Shown here piece by piece: positions 1 through 8,491 of a DNA stretch of 64,000 bases. Source of the DNA: Anaerolineales bacterium. Its GTDB lineage: Bacteria; Chloroflexota; Anaerolineae; 4572-78; J111. Position 1 is the stretch's first letter. Each line of letters starts with the position of its first letter. The stretch covers positions 1 to 64,000 of the forward strand of contig JACKAT010000011.1 of the NCBI GenBank assembly GCA_020634935.1, in the 5' to 3' direction. The translations under genes were made by a program, and so were the position numbers. Below the pieces are notes generated by a model, which saw only the letters and a list, made by a program, of their open reading frames with translations, was not told where the DNA came from and did not search any database.

Positions 1-349
1 GTGCAAACATAGTAATCATATTAATCCTGTTAATTCTGTCTAAATTAATGTAACAACTTAGAGTTGAAAACTACTTAATTGCCATTCCTTATGATAAAAG
101 ATTACTTTGCGCCATAATCGGCTTTGTCGCCCAAAAGTTGGCTAAAATAAACAAAAGCTGAGAAGTGCTGACTGAACGCTTACTGCTTATCTTCAAACAT
201 AGGGATTATATCATCAGTTCATTATGTTGGCATGTTTGGTTGCAGGCTCACGCTGATCCTTGGTCACCATCATCGCCGCGTTGGGTGGGCTTCAGTATTC
301 GCGCTTTGTAGTGCCAAAACGTTGGTCACCTGTATGGGTTCAGCAAACC

Positions 350-429
350 GGGCGACTGGCACTTAATCAGAGAATTGCAGCGTTATATGCCGCTCAGTGT
401 TCTTGGTTTGAGAAAAGTGCCAGTCATCT
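350..429. repeat. Foldback repeat, copy 1
   Basis: Imperfect inverted repeat: left arm 350-364 (ggcgactggcact core), right arm 415-429 (agtgccagtcatct core), with about 50 bp between. The whole unit, including the loop (tatatgccgctca), resembles the copy at 63045-63126. There is no coding support for the open frame that runs across it. It is one of five related elements in the window. Confidence 0.7.
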
Positions 430-458
430 GAGCAGTTACCTGGATTGAACGTAATCGT

Positions 459-486
459 TTGCCTGCAAAAGTCAAACAACTATAAT
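459..486 (+). promoter_or_regulatory. Candidate promoter of the first secreted protein gene
   Basis: TTGCCT, 16-bp spacer, TATAAT (481-486). The predicted start near 493 leaves a short leader with AAGGAGG at 503-509. Apart from this promoter and the foldback repeat I see nothing else in bases 1-523. Confidence 0.45.
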
Positions 487-523
487 TAACCTCTTGAAGT
501 CTAAGGAGGAAGGAATTGTAGTT

Positions 524-1294
524 ATGGGAATTTCACGTCAATTAATTACGGCGTCAATTTTGCTTGCCTTTATCACGGTTAACTGTACCTTGGCGCAGCC
601 AGTCATCGATCGCGTTAGAGCACGGCGAGATGCGCTCGTAGCATTTGTAAGTAATGAAGAGCCTACGCCTGATCGGCCGATGCCGACTCCTCGGCCAACG
701 TTCACCCCTACCCCGGATTTTACCGATACGCCCACCGTTACGCCTACGCCCACCATTACGCCGATCCCCACCGAGACGCCTACCCCTGTACCTACCGACA
801 CCCCCGTACCCACCGACACCCCTGAACCGACCGATACGCCGACACGCGCCCCCATCCCCCCGACGCCCACCCCTGGCCCGCCCACCGACACCCCCGAACC
901 TGAAGCTACGGCCACCCCCAATTATCCCTTCAAAATTAAAGAGCAGGGTAATCGGGAATTCCAAAAAACGAGCGTTAATTTTGTGTCGAGTATTGTGGCC
1001 ATTACCGACCCCAACGGCACCCCGATCGGCGGTTACAAGGTGGTGGGCACCAGTAATTCGGGCGTACCCTACCAGAGCGCCGAGTCATCGTGGCGGTATG
1101 ACGCTCTCAGCGGCTTGGAGGGCTACGTGAAGCAGGGTAATGTTAAATTTGAACCGCCCGGTGGTTTTAACGATTCCACCTGGACGATTTATGTCGTTGA
1201 CAGCGCGGGCAACCAGGTATCGGCCCCTATCTCGTTAACCTATCCCAGCGATCCCAGTCAAAGAGCTTGGGATTTTATCTGGTGGTCGCAGTAG
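524..1294 (+). CDS. Secreted Pro/Thr-linker protein
   Basis: A protein of about 256 residues exported through an N-terminal hydrophobic segment (residues ~6-26). A cysteine follows it in the context TVNC, a poor lipobox, so ordinary signal peptidase cleavage is as likely as lipidation. Residues ~45-130 are a Pro/Thr/Glu/Asp linker (TPTP, PTDTP repeats), followed by a C-terminal globular domain of about 120 residues beginning NYPFKIK. I do not recognise that domain; it is probably a beta-sandwich. The ATG at 524 is preferred although AAGGAGG lies about 14 nt upstream; an in-frame TTG at 494 lies before that ribosome binding site. It is first of three similarly built genes in tandem. Function unknown; surface display is inferred. 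Confidence 0.75.
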   Translation: MGISRQLITASILLAFITVNCTLAQPVIDRVRARRDALVAFVSNEEPTPDRPMPTPRPTFTPTPDFTDTPTVTPTPTITPIPTETPTPVPTDTPVPTDTPEPTDTPTRAPIPPTPTPGPPTDTPEPEATATPNYPFKIKEQGNREFQKTSVNFVSSIVAITDPNGTPIGGYKVVGTSNSGVPYQSAESSWRYDALSGLEGYVKQGNVKFEPPGGFNDSTWTIYVVDSAGNQVSAPISLTYPSDPSQRAWDFIWWSQ

Positions 1295-1309
1295 GAGTTG
1301 GTTGTCCGC

Positions 1310-2062
1310 ATGGAGACATCATTTCAGATAAAATCGGTGTTATTGTGGGTGGCAGTGGCCTGTGTCGGCCTAAATTTGGGCTGTTCATTGGGGGCTTTGG
1401 TCGTGCAGGCGCCCACACCTACCCCCACCCGTTACAAGACCCCCCAACCCACCTACACCTTTACCCCCAACTGGACCGCCACGTTCACGCCCAGCGCCAC
1501 CCCAACCGAAACCTCGACTCCGACCATGACGCCCATATCAACGCCGACACCAACCGAGACGCCCGAAGGCGAAGAAGGTGCAGCCCAAGCCGAAGCTCCG
1601 GCTCCACCCCCGCCTCCCCCACCGCCGCCGCCGGAAGATACGCCGCCGCCGGAAGAACCAACGGCAACGCCTGAACCGGAGTTTCCCTTTCAGGTCAACT
1701 ACTTTGTTCACGATACGGGTTCACCGGGCGAAACACGGATGACAGCCTGGATTAGGCGAGATTTCAAGCCCGGTATCTTTAAAACACTCGACGGTTTTCA
1801 GATCAAAGCGTTAGCCCCCGACGGCAATGCCTACTTGAGTGATGTATCGGGACCGGGCGCTGGCGACAGCACGGTAAAAGGCACCGGCGATAATCATAAC
1901 ATGAATACAAAATTAGAATTTCAACCTTATACGCCCGGTGTTTATAAAATTACCTTGGTCGAAGGTGGGGTGCAGGTTTCGCCGGAAATTGAAATTACGC
2001 TCAGCGAAGATCCAATGCAGTATGTTCATTTCGACTTTTTTGAACAAGCGCCTGAGGAGTGA
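1310..2062 (+). CDS. Pro/Thr-linker lipoprotein
   Basis: A 250-residue predicted lipoprotein. The N-terminus has a hydrophobic stretch ending NLGC, a good lipobox with Cys25, so it should be anchored to the outer face of the membrane. Residues ~34-123 are a low-complexity Pro/Thr/Glu linker including a poly-Pro run. The C-terminal ~125 residues (starting FPFQVNYFV) form a globular domain of unknown family whose pattern (DGFQIKALAPDG, YKITLVEGG) suggests beta strands. The start is ATG 1310 with TAGGAG 12 nt upstream; the in-frame TTG 1298 is less likely. Only 15 bp separate it from the previous stop, so the two are probably cotranscribed. Confidence 0.75.
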   Translation: METSFQIKSVLLWVAVACVGLNLGCSLGALVVQAPTPTPTRYKTPQPTYTFTPNWTATFTPSATPTETSTPTMTPISTPTPTETPEGEEGAAQAEAPAPPPPPPPPPPEDTPPPEEPTATPEPEFPFQVNYFVHDTGSPGETRMTAWIRRDFKPGIFKTLDGFQIKALAPDGNAYLSDVSGPGAGDSTVKGTGDNHNMNTKLEFQPYTPGVYKITLVEGGVQVSPEIEITLSEDPMQYVHFDFFEQAPEE

Positions 2063-2072
2063 CCTGTCATTC

Positions 2073-2100
2073 TTGTAATTAAGGCTGTCCTTATTATACT
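2073..2100 (+). promoter_or_regulatory. Candidate promoter of the SH3b lipoprotein gene
   Basis: TTGTAA, 16-bp spacer, TATACT (2095-2100), about 40 bp before the start codon. It suggests that the third gene can be transcribed independently of the first two. Confidence 0.4.
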
Positions 2101-2140
2101 TATTGGAATATCATCTGTGTAGTCAGTTTTGGAGCGCAGT

Positions 2141-3220
2141 ATGGGAACACACAAAAATCGTTCTATCTTAATTTATATCTTGCCGATTGCGTTAGCCCTG
2201 GTGTCATTAGGCTGTGGCTTGTCGGGTTTATTGGGGGGGACTAGCAGCGCCAGTTTGGAACCTACCCCCACCCGTACCCCAATGCCAACCTTCACGCCTA
2301 CTCCGGCTGTTGTCGCTGTTTTAGATCCCGCCGCCGCTCAGGATGGCGTTATTTCGGACGGCCAAGCGGTTGAACCGCCGCCGGCTGAAGCGGTTGAGCA
2401 GCCCACTGAAACGCCGACGTTGGTGGTGCCGATCGAAACGGCAACCCCAACCGAGACGCCTATTCCGGAGGCAAGGGTTACAATTTTACAAAATATGAAT
2501 GTCCGCAGTGGGCCGGGTACCAGTTATCCGGTCGTCGGCGCCGGGACGGTGGGCCAAAGCTCAAAAATTGTGGGGCGTAATAATGATAACTCATGGGTTC
2601 AGGTCGAGTATCCCGGCGCCAGCGATGGTACGGGGTGGGTCTTTAGCGATCTGGTCCAAATTGACGGCGATCCGAATATCGTTGGAGTGGTCGCAATAGC
2701 CCCACCCCCGGCGCCAACCGCCCCCCCCGAACCAACTGCCCCCCCGGAACCGGCGGAACCGCCGCCAACACCTGAACCACAGTACCAGTTCACTCCGACC
2801 GGCTGGCACGCCTCCGGCAATAAGGCCATTGTTCACTTCAAAGGCCGGATTAGAGATGAAGGCGGTAATTTAGTCAATGGCTACAGCGTTTTGGTCGATA
2901 ACTGGTCTTGGAGTGTGCTGTCTCACCCCACGGGAGCCAGTAACCATTATCCGGAAAAGGGCGATGGTGAGTGGGACGTGGTCATTCCCAAGGAAAATAT
3001 TGGCGATGGGGTCGGCTGGTGGTGGTTGACCGTCGTTCGCTATGAATGCCCCGATTTTCTATCGCGCTTCGATGCTCAGTGTAAGCAGTTCACGCGCTTA
3101 TCGGAAGATGTGAAAATTATGGTCAACTGGCCCGATGAAACCGTGATTAACGCTGACTGGGTTTGTCATTGGGATTGCGACAAAGGTCTGTACGTTCAAG
3201 GCTATAGAAAAACCAATTAA
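2141..3220 (+). CDS. Lipoprotein with bacterial SH3 domain
   Basis: A 359-residue predicted lipoprotein: hydrophobic N-terminus ending SLGC with Cys25 as the lipidation site, then a Pro/Thr linker. Residues ~110-178 form a bacterial SH3 (SH3b) domain, with the hallmark NVRSGPGTSYPVVG followed by WVQVEY and GWVFSDLVQ. Such domains in secreted bacterial proteins usually bind cell-wall peptides. A second Pro-rich linker leads to a C-terminal domain of about 145 residues rich in Trp and Cys (WSWSVL, CHWDCDKG), not recognised. ATG 2141 has GGAG six bases upstream. It follows two genes of the same architecture; a wall-binding role is inferred from the SH3b domain. Confidence 0.8.
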   Translation: MGTHKNRSILIYILPIALALVSLGCGLSGLLGGTSSASLEPTPTRTPMPTFTPTPAVVAVLDPAAAQDGVISDGQAVEPPPAEAVEQPTETPTLVVPIETATPTETPIPEARVTILQNMNVRSGPGTSYPVVGAGTVGQSSKIVGRNNDNSWVQVEYPGASDGTGWVFSDLVQIDGDPNIVGVVAIAPPPAPTAPPEPTAPPEPAEPPPTPEPQYQFTPTGWHASGNKAIVHFKGRIRDEGGNLVNGYSVLVDNWSWSVLSHPTGASNHYPEKGDGEWDVVIPKENIGDGVGWWWLTVVRYECPDFLSRFDAQCKQFTRLSEDVKIMVNWPDETVINADWVCHWDCDKGLYVQGYRKTN

Positions 3221-3245
3221 GGAAATAGATATCTAGTCAGCAAGC

Positions 3246-3315
3246 CAGGTGGCTGGTACTTAGCTTTGGTCATCGTACAGTTGTATTACATCAGAGTAAA
3301 AGTGCCAGTCACCTA
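3246..3315. repeat. Foldback repeat, copy 2
   Basis: Left arm 3247-3260 (aggtggctggtact), right arm 3301-3314 (agtgccagtcacct), with a loop of about 40 bp. It belongs to the same family as the elements at 350, 56648 and 63045. The next 100 bp also look repeat-derived (a gacagtcatctctgccgg stretch), so the real start of the downstream gene is hard to place. Confidence 0.65.
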
Positions 3316-3374
3316 AACAGTTACGGTGACAGTCATCTCTGCCGGACTGCCACCGTTTTGATTCAAATAATACA

Positions 3375-5525
3375 ATGGGAGTCGAGCCTTGGGTCGAGGC
3401 TTGTGCCGGGATAACTTTGCCAAGAAAAACGCTTGTTATTGGTAGTCTGGTCGTTTTATTCATTCTTATTTGTACGGTTGGAATGGTGGGGGGCGTTTGG
3501 ACTATTCTACCGGCTCTGAATGATCCCGCTTTTATTGATGGGATGGTCAACAGCGGTCAGGACTCGACCGTCACGCCAGTCCCGGTCATCGAGCGCGATC
3601 CCCTTCTGACCCCTATTTCGGTTGTATCCACGCTCGCACCCCCCTCGCCGGTCACAGCCTCGATTGAAATGACGGCCACGCCCTTAAGCGACACGGCCGC
3701 CCCTACCCCGGTCGAACGGGTGATCGGCCAGGCCGCCCCCCTGCAACTTTCCACGGAGCAGTTACTAATCCAGACCAACCTACCGGAGCGAGATCAGCGC
3801 TTGCTGGCGATGCGCCTTAAAGGAATCGACCAGGCCATCCCGGAAGTGACCGCCAAGACTAAACCCGAATATCGCATCGGCGACACCAATAGCTTATGGG
3901 TAACTGATAACTTTGCTACCCCGCCCCGAAATTTTGAAGTTACAGCGGTCTTGCAATTCATGACCGACCACGCCTACTGGTGGCTTCAACAAGGCTTCAA
4001 CGTTGACGCCGGCGCATTGCAGCGTTCGGCCGAACAGTTTGAAAATCATACCTACCCCACCAACCGTGAGTTTTTTGGCAGCGAGTGGACGCCCGGCGTT
4101 GACAACGACCAGCGGGTTCACATTTTTTTAGGCAATGTACCCGGTGTGGCTGGCTACTTCTCCGCCTCAAACTCATACTCACATCTGGCTGAACCGTACA
4201 GTAATGAGCGCGAGATGTTCTTCATCAATGTCAGTTCGGTGACCCCCGGCAGCGATTACTTCGACAGCGTTCTGGCTCATGAATTTCAACATATGATTCA
4301 CTGGCATCAGGATCGCAATGAGGATACCTGGGTCAATGAAGGGTTGAGCGAATTAGCCAGTTTCATCAACGGCTATGGCCCCAGCAGCTTTATTGGCTCT
4401 TACACCGGCGTTCCCGATACCCAACTCAACAGTTGGACCAGCAGCCCAGCCGACTACGGCGGCGGTTTTTTATTTATGGCCTACTTCTTACAGCGTTACG
4501 GCGAAGAGATGACCAAAGATATGGTTGCTCATCCTCAAAATGGGATCGTTGGTTTTAACGAGGTGCTGGCCGAACATCATCGGCCGGAAAGATTCAACGA
4601 CATATTTGCCGATTTTTTAGTCGCCAACTATCTCGACGATCCCAACCTTGAGGATGGTCGCTACGGGTACGATGATTTTTCCATTACCCCGGTGGTAGCC
4701 GATGCGCGTTATGGAGTCTATCCGGTTGAGCAGTCGGCAACCGTGTATCAATTCGGCGGTGATTACATTGAATTGATGGGAAAGGGTGATATAAGCGGTG
4801 AATTTACCGGCTCGACGCGAGTCAAGGTCGTGAATAATGACGCTCACAGCGGCCAATACCAATGGTACAGCCATCGCGGCGATGATACCGACACCCGCCT
4901 GACGCGGCGCTTTGATTTAAGTCAGGTCGATGCGGCCACTTTGAATTACTGGACCTGGTATGATCTCGAAGCCGATTGGGATTTTGGCTACGTTGAAGTT
5001 TCAACCGATGGGGGGCAGAAATGGACGATCTTATCCACCCCTCACAGTTCGACCGCTAATCCCAGCGGCAATGCTTTTGGCCCCGGCTATACCGGCCCCT
5101 CTGGCGACGGCCCGACTTGGCTCGAGGAGTCAATTGATTTGACGCCTTACGTCGGGCAGGAAATTATGATCCGCTTTGAATATGTGGCTGATGATGCCGT
5201 CAACCGGCCTGGGTGGACCATCGATGATATTAGTATTCCCGAAATTGGCTTTTTTGACGATGTCGAACACAGCGCCGATGGCTGGCAAGCCGAGGGGTTT
5301 GTCAGAATTGATAATATTCTGCCTCAGCAGTTTATCGTTCAGTTGATCGAAGTGGGTGAGGCCGGTGTTGATGTGCATCGCATTTCTCTGGACGAAACTA
5401 ACTATGGTGCCTTTACCATTGAGGGCCTTGGGTCAAAAATCCAGAAAGCGGTGCTCATTGTCAGCGGCGCCGCGCCTGTTACTACCGAACCCGCCAGCTA
5501 TCAATATAAGCTAGTAAGCCAATAA
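3375..5525 (+). CDS. Secreted zinc metalloprotease, immune-inhibitor-A-like
   Basis: A 716-residue protein with an N-terminal membrane segment (LVIGSLVVLFILICTVGMV), a short Pro/Thr linker, then a metalloprotease domain carrying HEFQH (His302, Glu303, His306) and a likely third ligand, Glu322, in WVNEGLSE. The C-terminal third (TRRFDLS, LNYWTWYDLEADWDFGYVEVSTDGG) resembles the MAM/carbohydrate-binding-like domain seen at the end of immune inhibitor A (M6) peptidases. It should act outside the cell or on its surface. The start is uncertain: ATG 3375 has no ribosome binding site, and the first 14 codons overlap repeat-like DNA. TTG 3417 gives a cleaner N-terminus (MPRKTLVIGS). The call to an HExxH secreted peptidase is firm; the exact family is less so. 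Confidence 0.8.
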   Translation: MGVEPWVEACAGITLPRKTLVIGSLVVLFILICTVGMVGGVWTILPALNDPAFIDGMVNSGQDSTVTPVPVIERDPLLTPISVVSTLAPPSPVTASIEMTATPLSDTAAPTPVERVIGQAAPLQLSTEQLLIQTNLPERDQRLLAMRLKGIDQAIPEVTAKTKPEYRIGDTNSLWVTDNFATPPRNFEVTAVLQFMTDHAYWWLQQGFNVDAGALQRSAEQFENHTYPTNREFFGSEWTPGVDNDQRVHIFLGNVPGVAGYFSASNSYSHLAEPYSNEREMFFINVSSVTPGSDYFDSVLAHEFQHMIHWHQDRNEDTWVNEGLSELASFINGYGPSSFIGSYTGVPDTQLNSWTSSPADYGGGFLFMAYFLQRYGEEMTKDMVAHPQNGIVGFNEVLAEHHRPERFNDIFADFLVANYLDDPNLEDGRYGYDDFSITPVVADARYGVYPVEQSATVYQFGGDYIELMGKGDISGEFTGSTRVKVVNNDAHSGQYQWYSHRGDDTDTRLTRRFDLSQVDAATLNYWTWYDLEADWDFGYVEVSTDGGQKWTILSTPHSSTANPSGNAFGPGYTGPSGDGPTWLEESIDLTPYVGQEIMIRFEYVADDAVNRPGWTIDDISIPEIGFFDDVEHSADGWQAEGFVRIDNILPQQFIVQLIEVGEAGVDVHRISLDETNYGAFTIEGLGSKIQKAVLIVSGAAPVTTEPASYQYKLVSQ

Positions 5526-5567
5526 TCAGCCCAATCGGTTACCCTCAGGCATTATATCGCCCCATCT

Positions 5568-5596
5568 TTGCCAGCCAGGCAAATTTTAGGTATACT
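5568..5596 (+). promoter_or_regulatory. Promoter of the L,D-transpeptidase gene
   Basis: TTGCCA (5568-5573), 17-bp spacer, TATACT (5591-5596). It lies about 40 bp before the ATG at 5637 and its GGGGGAG ribosome binding site. Confidence 0.55.
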
Positions 5597-5636
5597 GAGT
5601 TTATGTAAACTTAAAATGTTGTTAGGGGGAGATACC

Positions 5637-6512
5637 ATGACACGGCTCTTGATAATGGCCATCCTTTTAGCCTGGGGGATAGCTGTTTTACTCGTTCATC
5701 CGGCGCAGGCCAGCGGCGGTACGGTTCACGTTGTACGCCAGGGAGAAACATTATTCTCCATTGCGGCGGCCTATGGCTTGACTGTCCAGGAATTAGCTGG
5801 CGCAAATCAGTTAACCCCGAATTCCTGGATTTACGTAGGCCAGCCACTGACTATTCCCCCTCGACAATTTCAGCCGATCGAGCCGTATGGTTATCAGCCG
5901 CCTGCGGTTACAAACCCACCTCGATTTGTACAACCGGCTGCCCCGCCTGCTTCGCCGGATTATCAGTTTGCCTCTTACGACTATAACTGGTCTCTCCCCC
6001 AACGGGAACCTTACAACTCTTTTCCCCGTCAGAGCTATGCCCCGCCGTTGGCCAGCCCATTTGCTCAACAGCCTCAATTGAGCTATTTGCCGCCGTCCGG
6101 TGTCACCCAACCCCGCTACTCAGGCTGGGGCAATCCCAACTTAATCGGCGAAAGATGGATTGACGTCAATCTGGCCACCCAGCGGCTCGTGGCCTATGAG
6201 GGCCAACGGCCTGTTTTTCGGGCTGTTGTCTCGACGGGTACATGGCAACATCCAACCATAGCCGGTACATTTAGCATTTATGTTAAATATGAACAAGCTG
6301 ATATGCAAGGTGGCTATGGGGCTGAAGCCTATGATCTGGCGGATGTGCCTTATGTCATGTATTTCCACGAAGGGTACGGACTACATGGGGCTTATTGGCA
6401 CAATAATTTCGGGACACCTATGAGCCATGGATGTGTTAATTTGCCCGTTCCGGCCGCAGAATGGTTGTTTGAGTGGGCTAGTGTCGGTACGAGAGTGGTT
6501 ACCCACTACTAG
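5637..6512 (+). CDS. LysM and YkuD-type L,D-transpeptidase
   Basis: A 291-residue exported enzyme expected to form or edit peptidoglycan cross-links. A signal peptide (LLIMAILLAWGIAVLLVHPAQA) is followed by a LysM peptidoglycan-binding domain (residues ~28-72, HVVRQGETLFSIAAAYG), a Pro/Tyr/Gln-rich spacer, and a C-terminal YkuD domain (residues ~170-291). The catalytic signature is SHGCVNL with Cys266, preceded by the conserved His in YGLHG. ATG 5637 is chosen because GGGGGAG lies just upstream and the signal peptide starts there. It follows the secreted protease and has its own promoter. Family and catalytic residue are clear; whether it makes 3-3 links or attaches proteins is not. Confidence 0.92.
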   Translation: MTRLLIMAILLAWGIAVLLVHPAQASGGTVHVVRQGETLFSIAAAYGLTVQELAGANQLTPNSWIYVGQPLTIPPRQFQPIEPYGYQPPAVTNPPRFVQPAAPPASPDYQFASYDYNWSLPQREPYNSFPRQSYAPPLASPFAQQPQLSYLPPSGVTQPRYSGWGNPNLIGERWIDVNLATQRLVAYEGQRPVFRAVVSTGTWQHPTIAGTFSIYVKYEQADMQGGYGAEAYDLADVPYVMYFHEGYGLHGAYWHNNFGTPMSHGCVNLPVPAAEWLFEWASVGTRVVTHY

Positions 6513-6632
6513 TTTTTAGTTCAGTGTCTTGTTAATTGGCGATTTTAAGGGATTGCCAAATGATAAATTTCATGATAAGCTCATTTTTGAAGTAAAGGTA
6601 AGCGGCGCAGCATTTAATAGAGGGTATTTCCT

Positions 6633-6899
6633 ATGTTATACGACTTCAAAATTGGCGACAAAGTACGTTGGATTAGCCATGCTCGCGGCAAATGGACCGA
6701 AAAGATTGGCGAAGTGATAGAAGTTATTCCTCCCAATCATGGGGTATTTCTGGGTAAATATAAAAAGAAATACACCTTAGGTAGCTTTAGTAAAAGTAAT
6801 CCCCGGCTGCAAACCTCTTATGTCGTCGCGGTTAAAGAAGGCAACAGCAAACCTAAGCTGTACTGGCCCCGAGCCAACCAGTTGGAACCCGTCGAATAG
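6633..6899 (+). CDS. Small Tudor/SH3-like protein
   Basis: An 88-residue basic protein beginning MLYDFKIGDKVRW. The opening pattern (KIGDKVRW followed by IGEVIEVIP) is typical of small beta-barrel Tudor/SH3-like domains, as in the hypervirulence-associated TUDOR family, but similarity by eye is limited to this part. The C-terminal half is Lys/Tyr-rich (GKYKKKYTLGSF). An AGAGGG motif precedes the ATG. No signal peptide or membrane segment. It stands alone between the transpeptidase and a convergent amidohydrolase gene. Function unknown; nucleic acid or protein binding is speculative. Confidence 0.6.
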   Translation: MLYDFKIGDKVRWISHARGKWTEKIGEVIEVIPPNHGVFLGKYKKKYTLGSFSKSNPRLQTSYVVAVKEGNSKPKLYWPRANQLEPVE

Positions 6900-6909
6900 C
6901 GATATCGCC

Positions 6910-8250
6910 TCAACCCATCGCTTGCACCCGCTGCCATACCTCGCTGGCCAGGGCCATGGCTTTCTGCGCGATTTCAGCCTCATCTAAAACTAAAACCTGT
7001 CGATCGGCCATCAACACCTGCCCGCCGGCAATGGTGTGCGTCACATGACTGCCGTCCATGCCAAAAATAAGCTGCCAGGGATAGTTGCCGGCGGTTAGGG
7101 GGGTATACGGCACGTAATCGAGCAAAATAATATCGGCAAATGCGCCCGGTGCCAGTTGCCCGACCGGCTTTGTAAAAAATAGATCGGCAATGGCGGCGTT
7201 ATTTTTGAAAGCCATCCCGATCAGCCGGTCGCCAGGCATCACCCGGGGATCGCCCTTGCTGACGCGATGCAGCAGGTAAGCGGTGTGGATTTCGGTGAAC
7301 ATATTATTAGTAAAGCCATCATTGCCCAAACCGACGGTAATCCCCTGATCGAGCATCTGCTCCACTTCAGCCACGCCCACGGCGTTGTTCATATTACTGC
7401 GTGGCTGATGGCTGATTTTGGCGCCCGTTCGTTGGAAAATAGCCATCTCGTTGGCGTCGACGTGAATGGCGTGCGCGATCAGCGTTTTGGGGCCTAAGAT
7501 GCCTTGCTGTTCCAGCCGTTCGGCCACCCGGATCCCGTATTGGTTTAGACTGTCCACCTCATCGGCTTTATCTTCAGCCACGTGGATATGAAAGCCTGTA
7601 TTAAGCCCGTTGGTCGCGTCGCGACAGGCGGCCAGGGTTTCGTTACTGACCGTAAAAGCGGCGTGGAGACCGAACGACGCCCCTAACTTGGGATCGGGGT
7701 TGGCCTGCAAGCGTTTGATGAACCGCACATTCTCGGCAATGCCAGCTTTAGCTCCCGCCTCCCCGTTGCGATCCGTTACTTCGTAGCACAAGCCAACCCG
7801 CAGGCCCGAAGCCGTGGCCGCTGCCGCCAGCGCATCGAGCGAACCATCGATATAGGTGGGGCTGGCATGGTGATCGATCAGGGTGGTGGTCCCGTGCCGG
7901 ATGGCATCGACCAGTGCGACGAGGGCGCTGTACTGGCTGTCTTCCAGCGTCAGCGCCCGATCGATTTTCCACCATAGTCGTTCCAAGATTTGCATAAAGT
8001 TTTCCGGCGGCTCACCGGGGATGGCCATGCCTCGGGCGAAAGCGCCGTAAAAATGGGTGTGGGCGCAAATCATCCCCGGCATAATGATTTTGCCGGCAGC
8101 GTCCAGTTTTTCGGCGGCCGGATACTTGGCCGCCAGCTCTGCCGCCGAACCGACCTCGACAATAACGTCGCCTTCGTAATAAACGGCGCCATCTGTAATG
8201 ACGTCCCCCGCCTGATTAAATGTGATTACCGTTCCGTTTGTAATAAGCAC
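6910..8250 (-). CDS. ssnA: SsnA-type amidohydrolase
   Basis: A 446-residue cytosolic metal-dependent hydrolase of the ATZ/TRZ (chlorohydrolase/deaminase) superfamily, closest by pattern to putative aminohydrolase SsnA. Visible metal-site elements: CAHTHFYGAF (HxH) near residue 65, GFHIHVAED, LIAHAIHVD, and GLGNDGF with the conserved Asp. The N- and C-terminal parts make the usual composite beta-sandwich (LITNGTVIT, GAFADIILLDY). It starts at a GTG with AAGGAGG seven bases upstream. SsnA proteins often sit near purine or selenium-dependent hydroxylase genes, but none are here, so the substrate is not indicated. Convergent with the preceding small gene. Confidence 0.82.
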   Translation of the reverse strand: MLITNGTVITFNQAGDVITDGAVYYEGDVIVEVGSAAELAAKYPAAEKLDAAGKIIMPGMICAHTHFYGAFARGMAIPGEPPENFMQILERLWWKIDRALTLEDSQYSALVALVDAIRHGTTTLIDHHASPTYIDGSLDALAAAATASGLRVGLCYEVTDRNGEAGAKAGIAENVRFIKRLQANPDPKLGASFGLHAAFTVSNETLAACRDATNGLNTGFHIHVAEDKADEVDSLNQYGIRVAERLEQQGILGPKTLIAHAIHVDANEMAIFQRTGAKISHQPRSNMNNAVGVAEVEQMLDQGITVGLGNDGFTNNMFTEIHTAYLLHRVSKGDPRVMPGDRLIGMAFKNNAAIADLFFTKPVGQLAPGAFADIILLDYVPYTPLTAGNYPWQLIFGMDGSHVTHTIAGGQVLMADRQVLVLDEAEIAQKAMALASEVWQRVQAMG

Positions 8251-8491
8251 GATTAGCCTCCTTGAATTTAGTCGCTTAATTTTAAAGGGATGGCCTTAAA
8301 GGAGCAATTCATAGCGACCCTGGTGGCATGCCACAGTTTCAGACCCATGCTATAATAGATATACATAACTTCGACCATCAATGCTCATCATTGGTTGATC
8401 ATTATCGTCAATGGGATCAACGTTGAGACAAAATTTAAGCTGATATGGTATAAATAGTCCGGAAGACAAGTCGTAAAATTCTCCTAGAGAA

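Noticed and set aside
260..448. A 62-codon open frame at the left end
   Set aside because: It runs through a foldback repeat, has no ribosome binding site and no recognisable protein pattern.
538..964. Gly/Val/Arg-rich open frames opposite the Pro/Thr linkers (also at 11777-12228 and 2591-2836)
   Set aside because: They are complements of low-complexity linker codons in real genes; the same effect appears at every linker.
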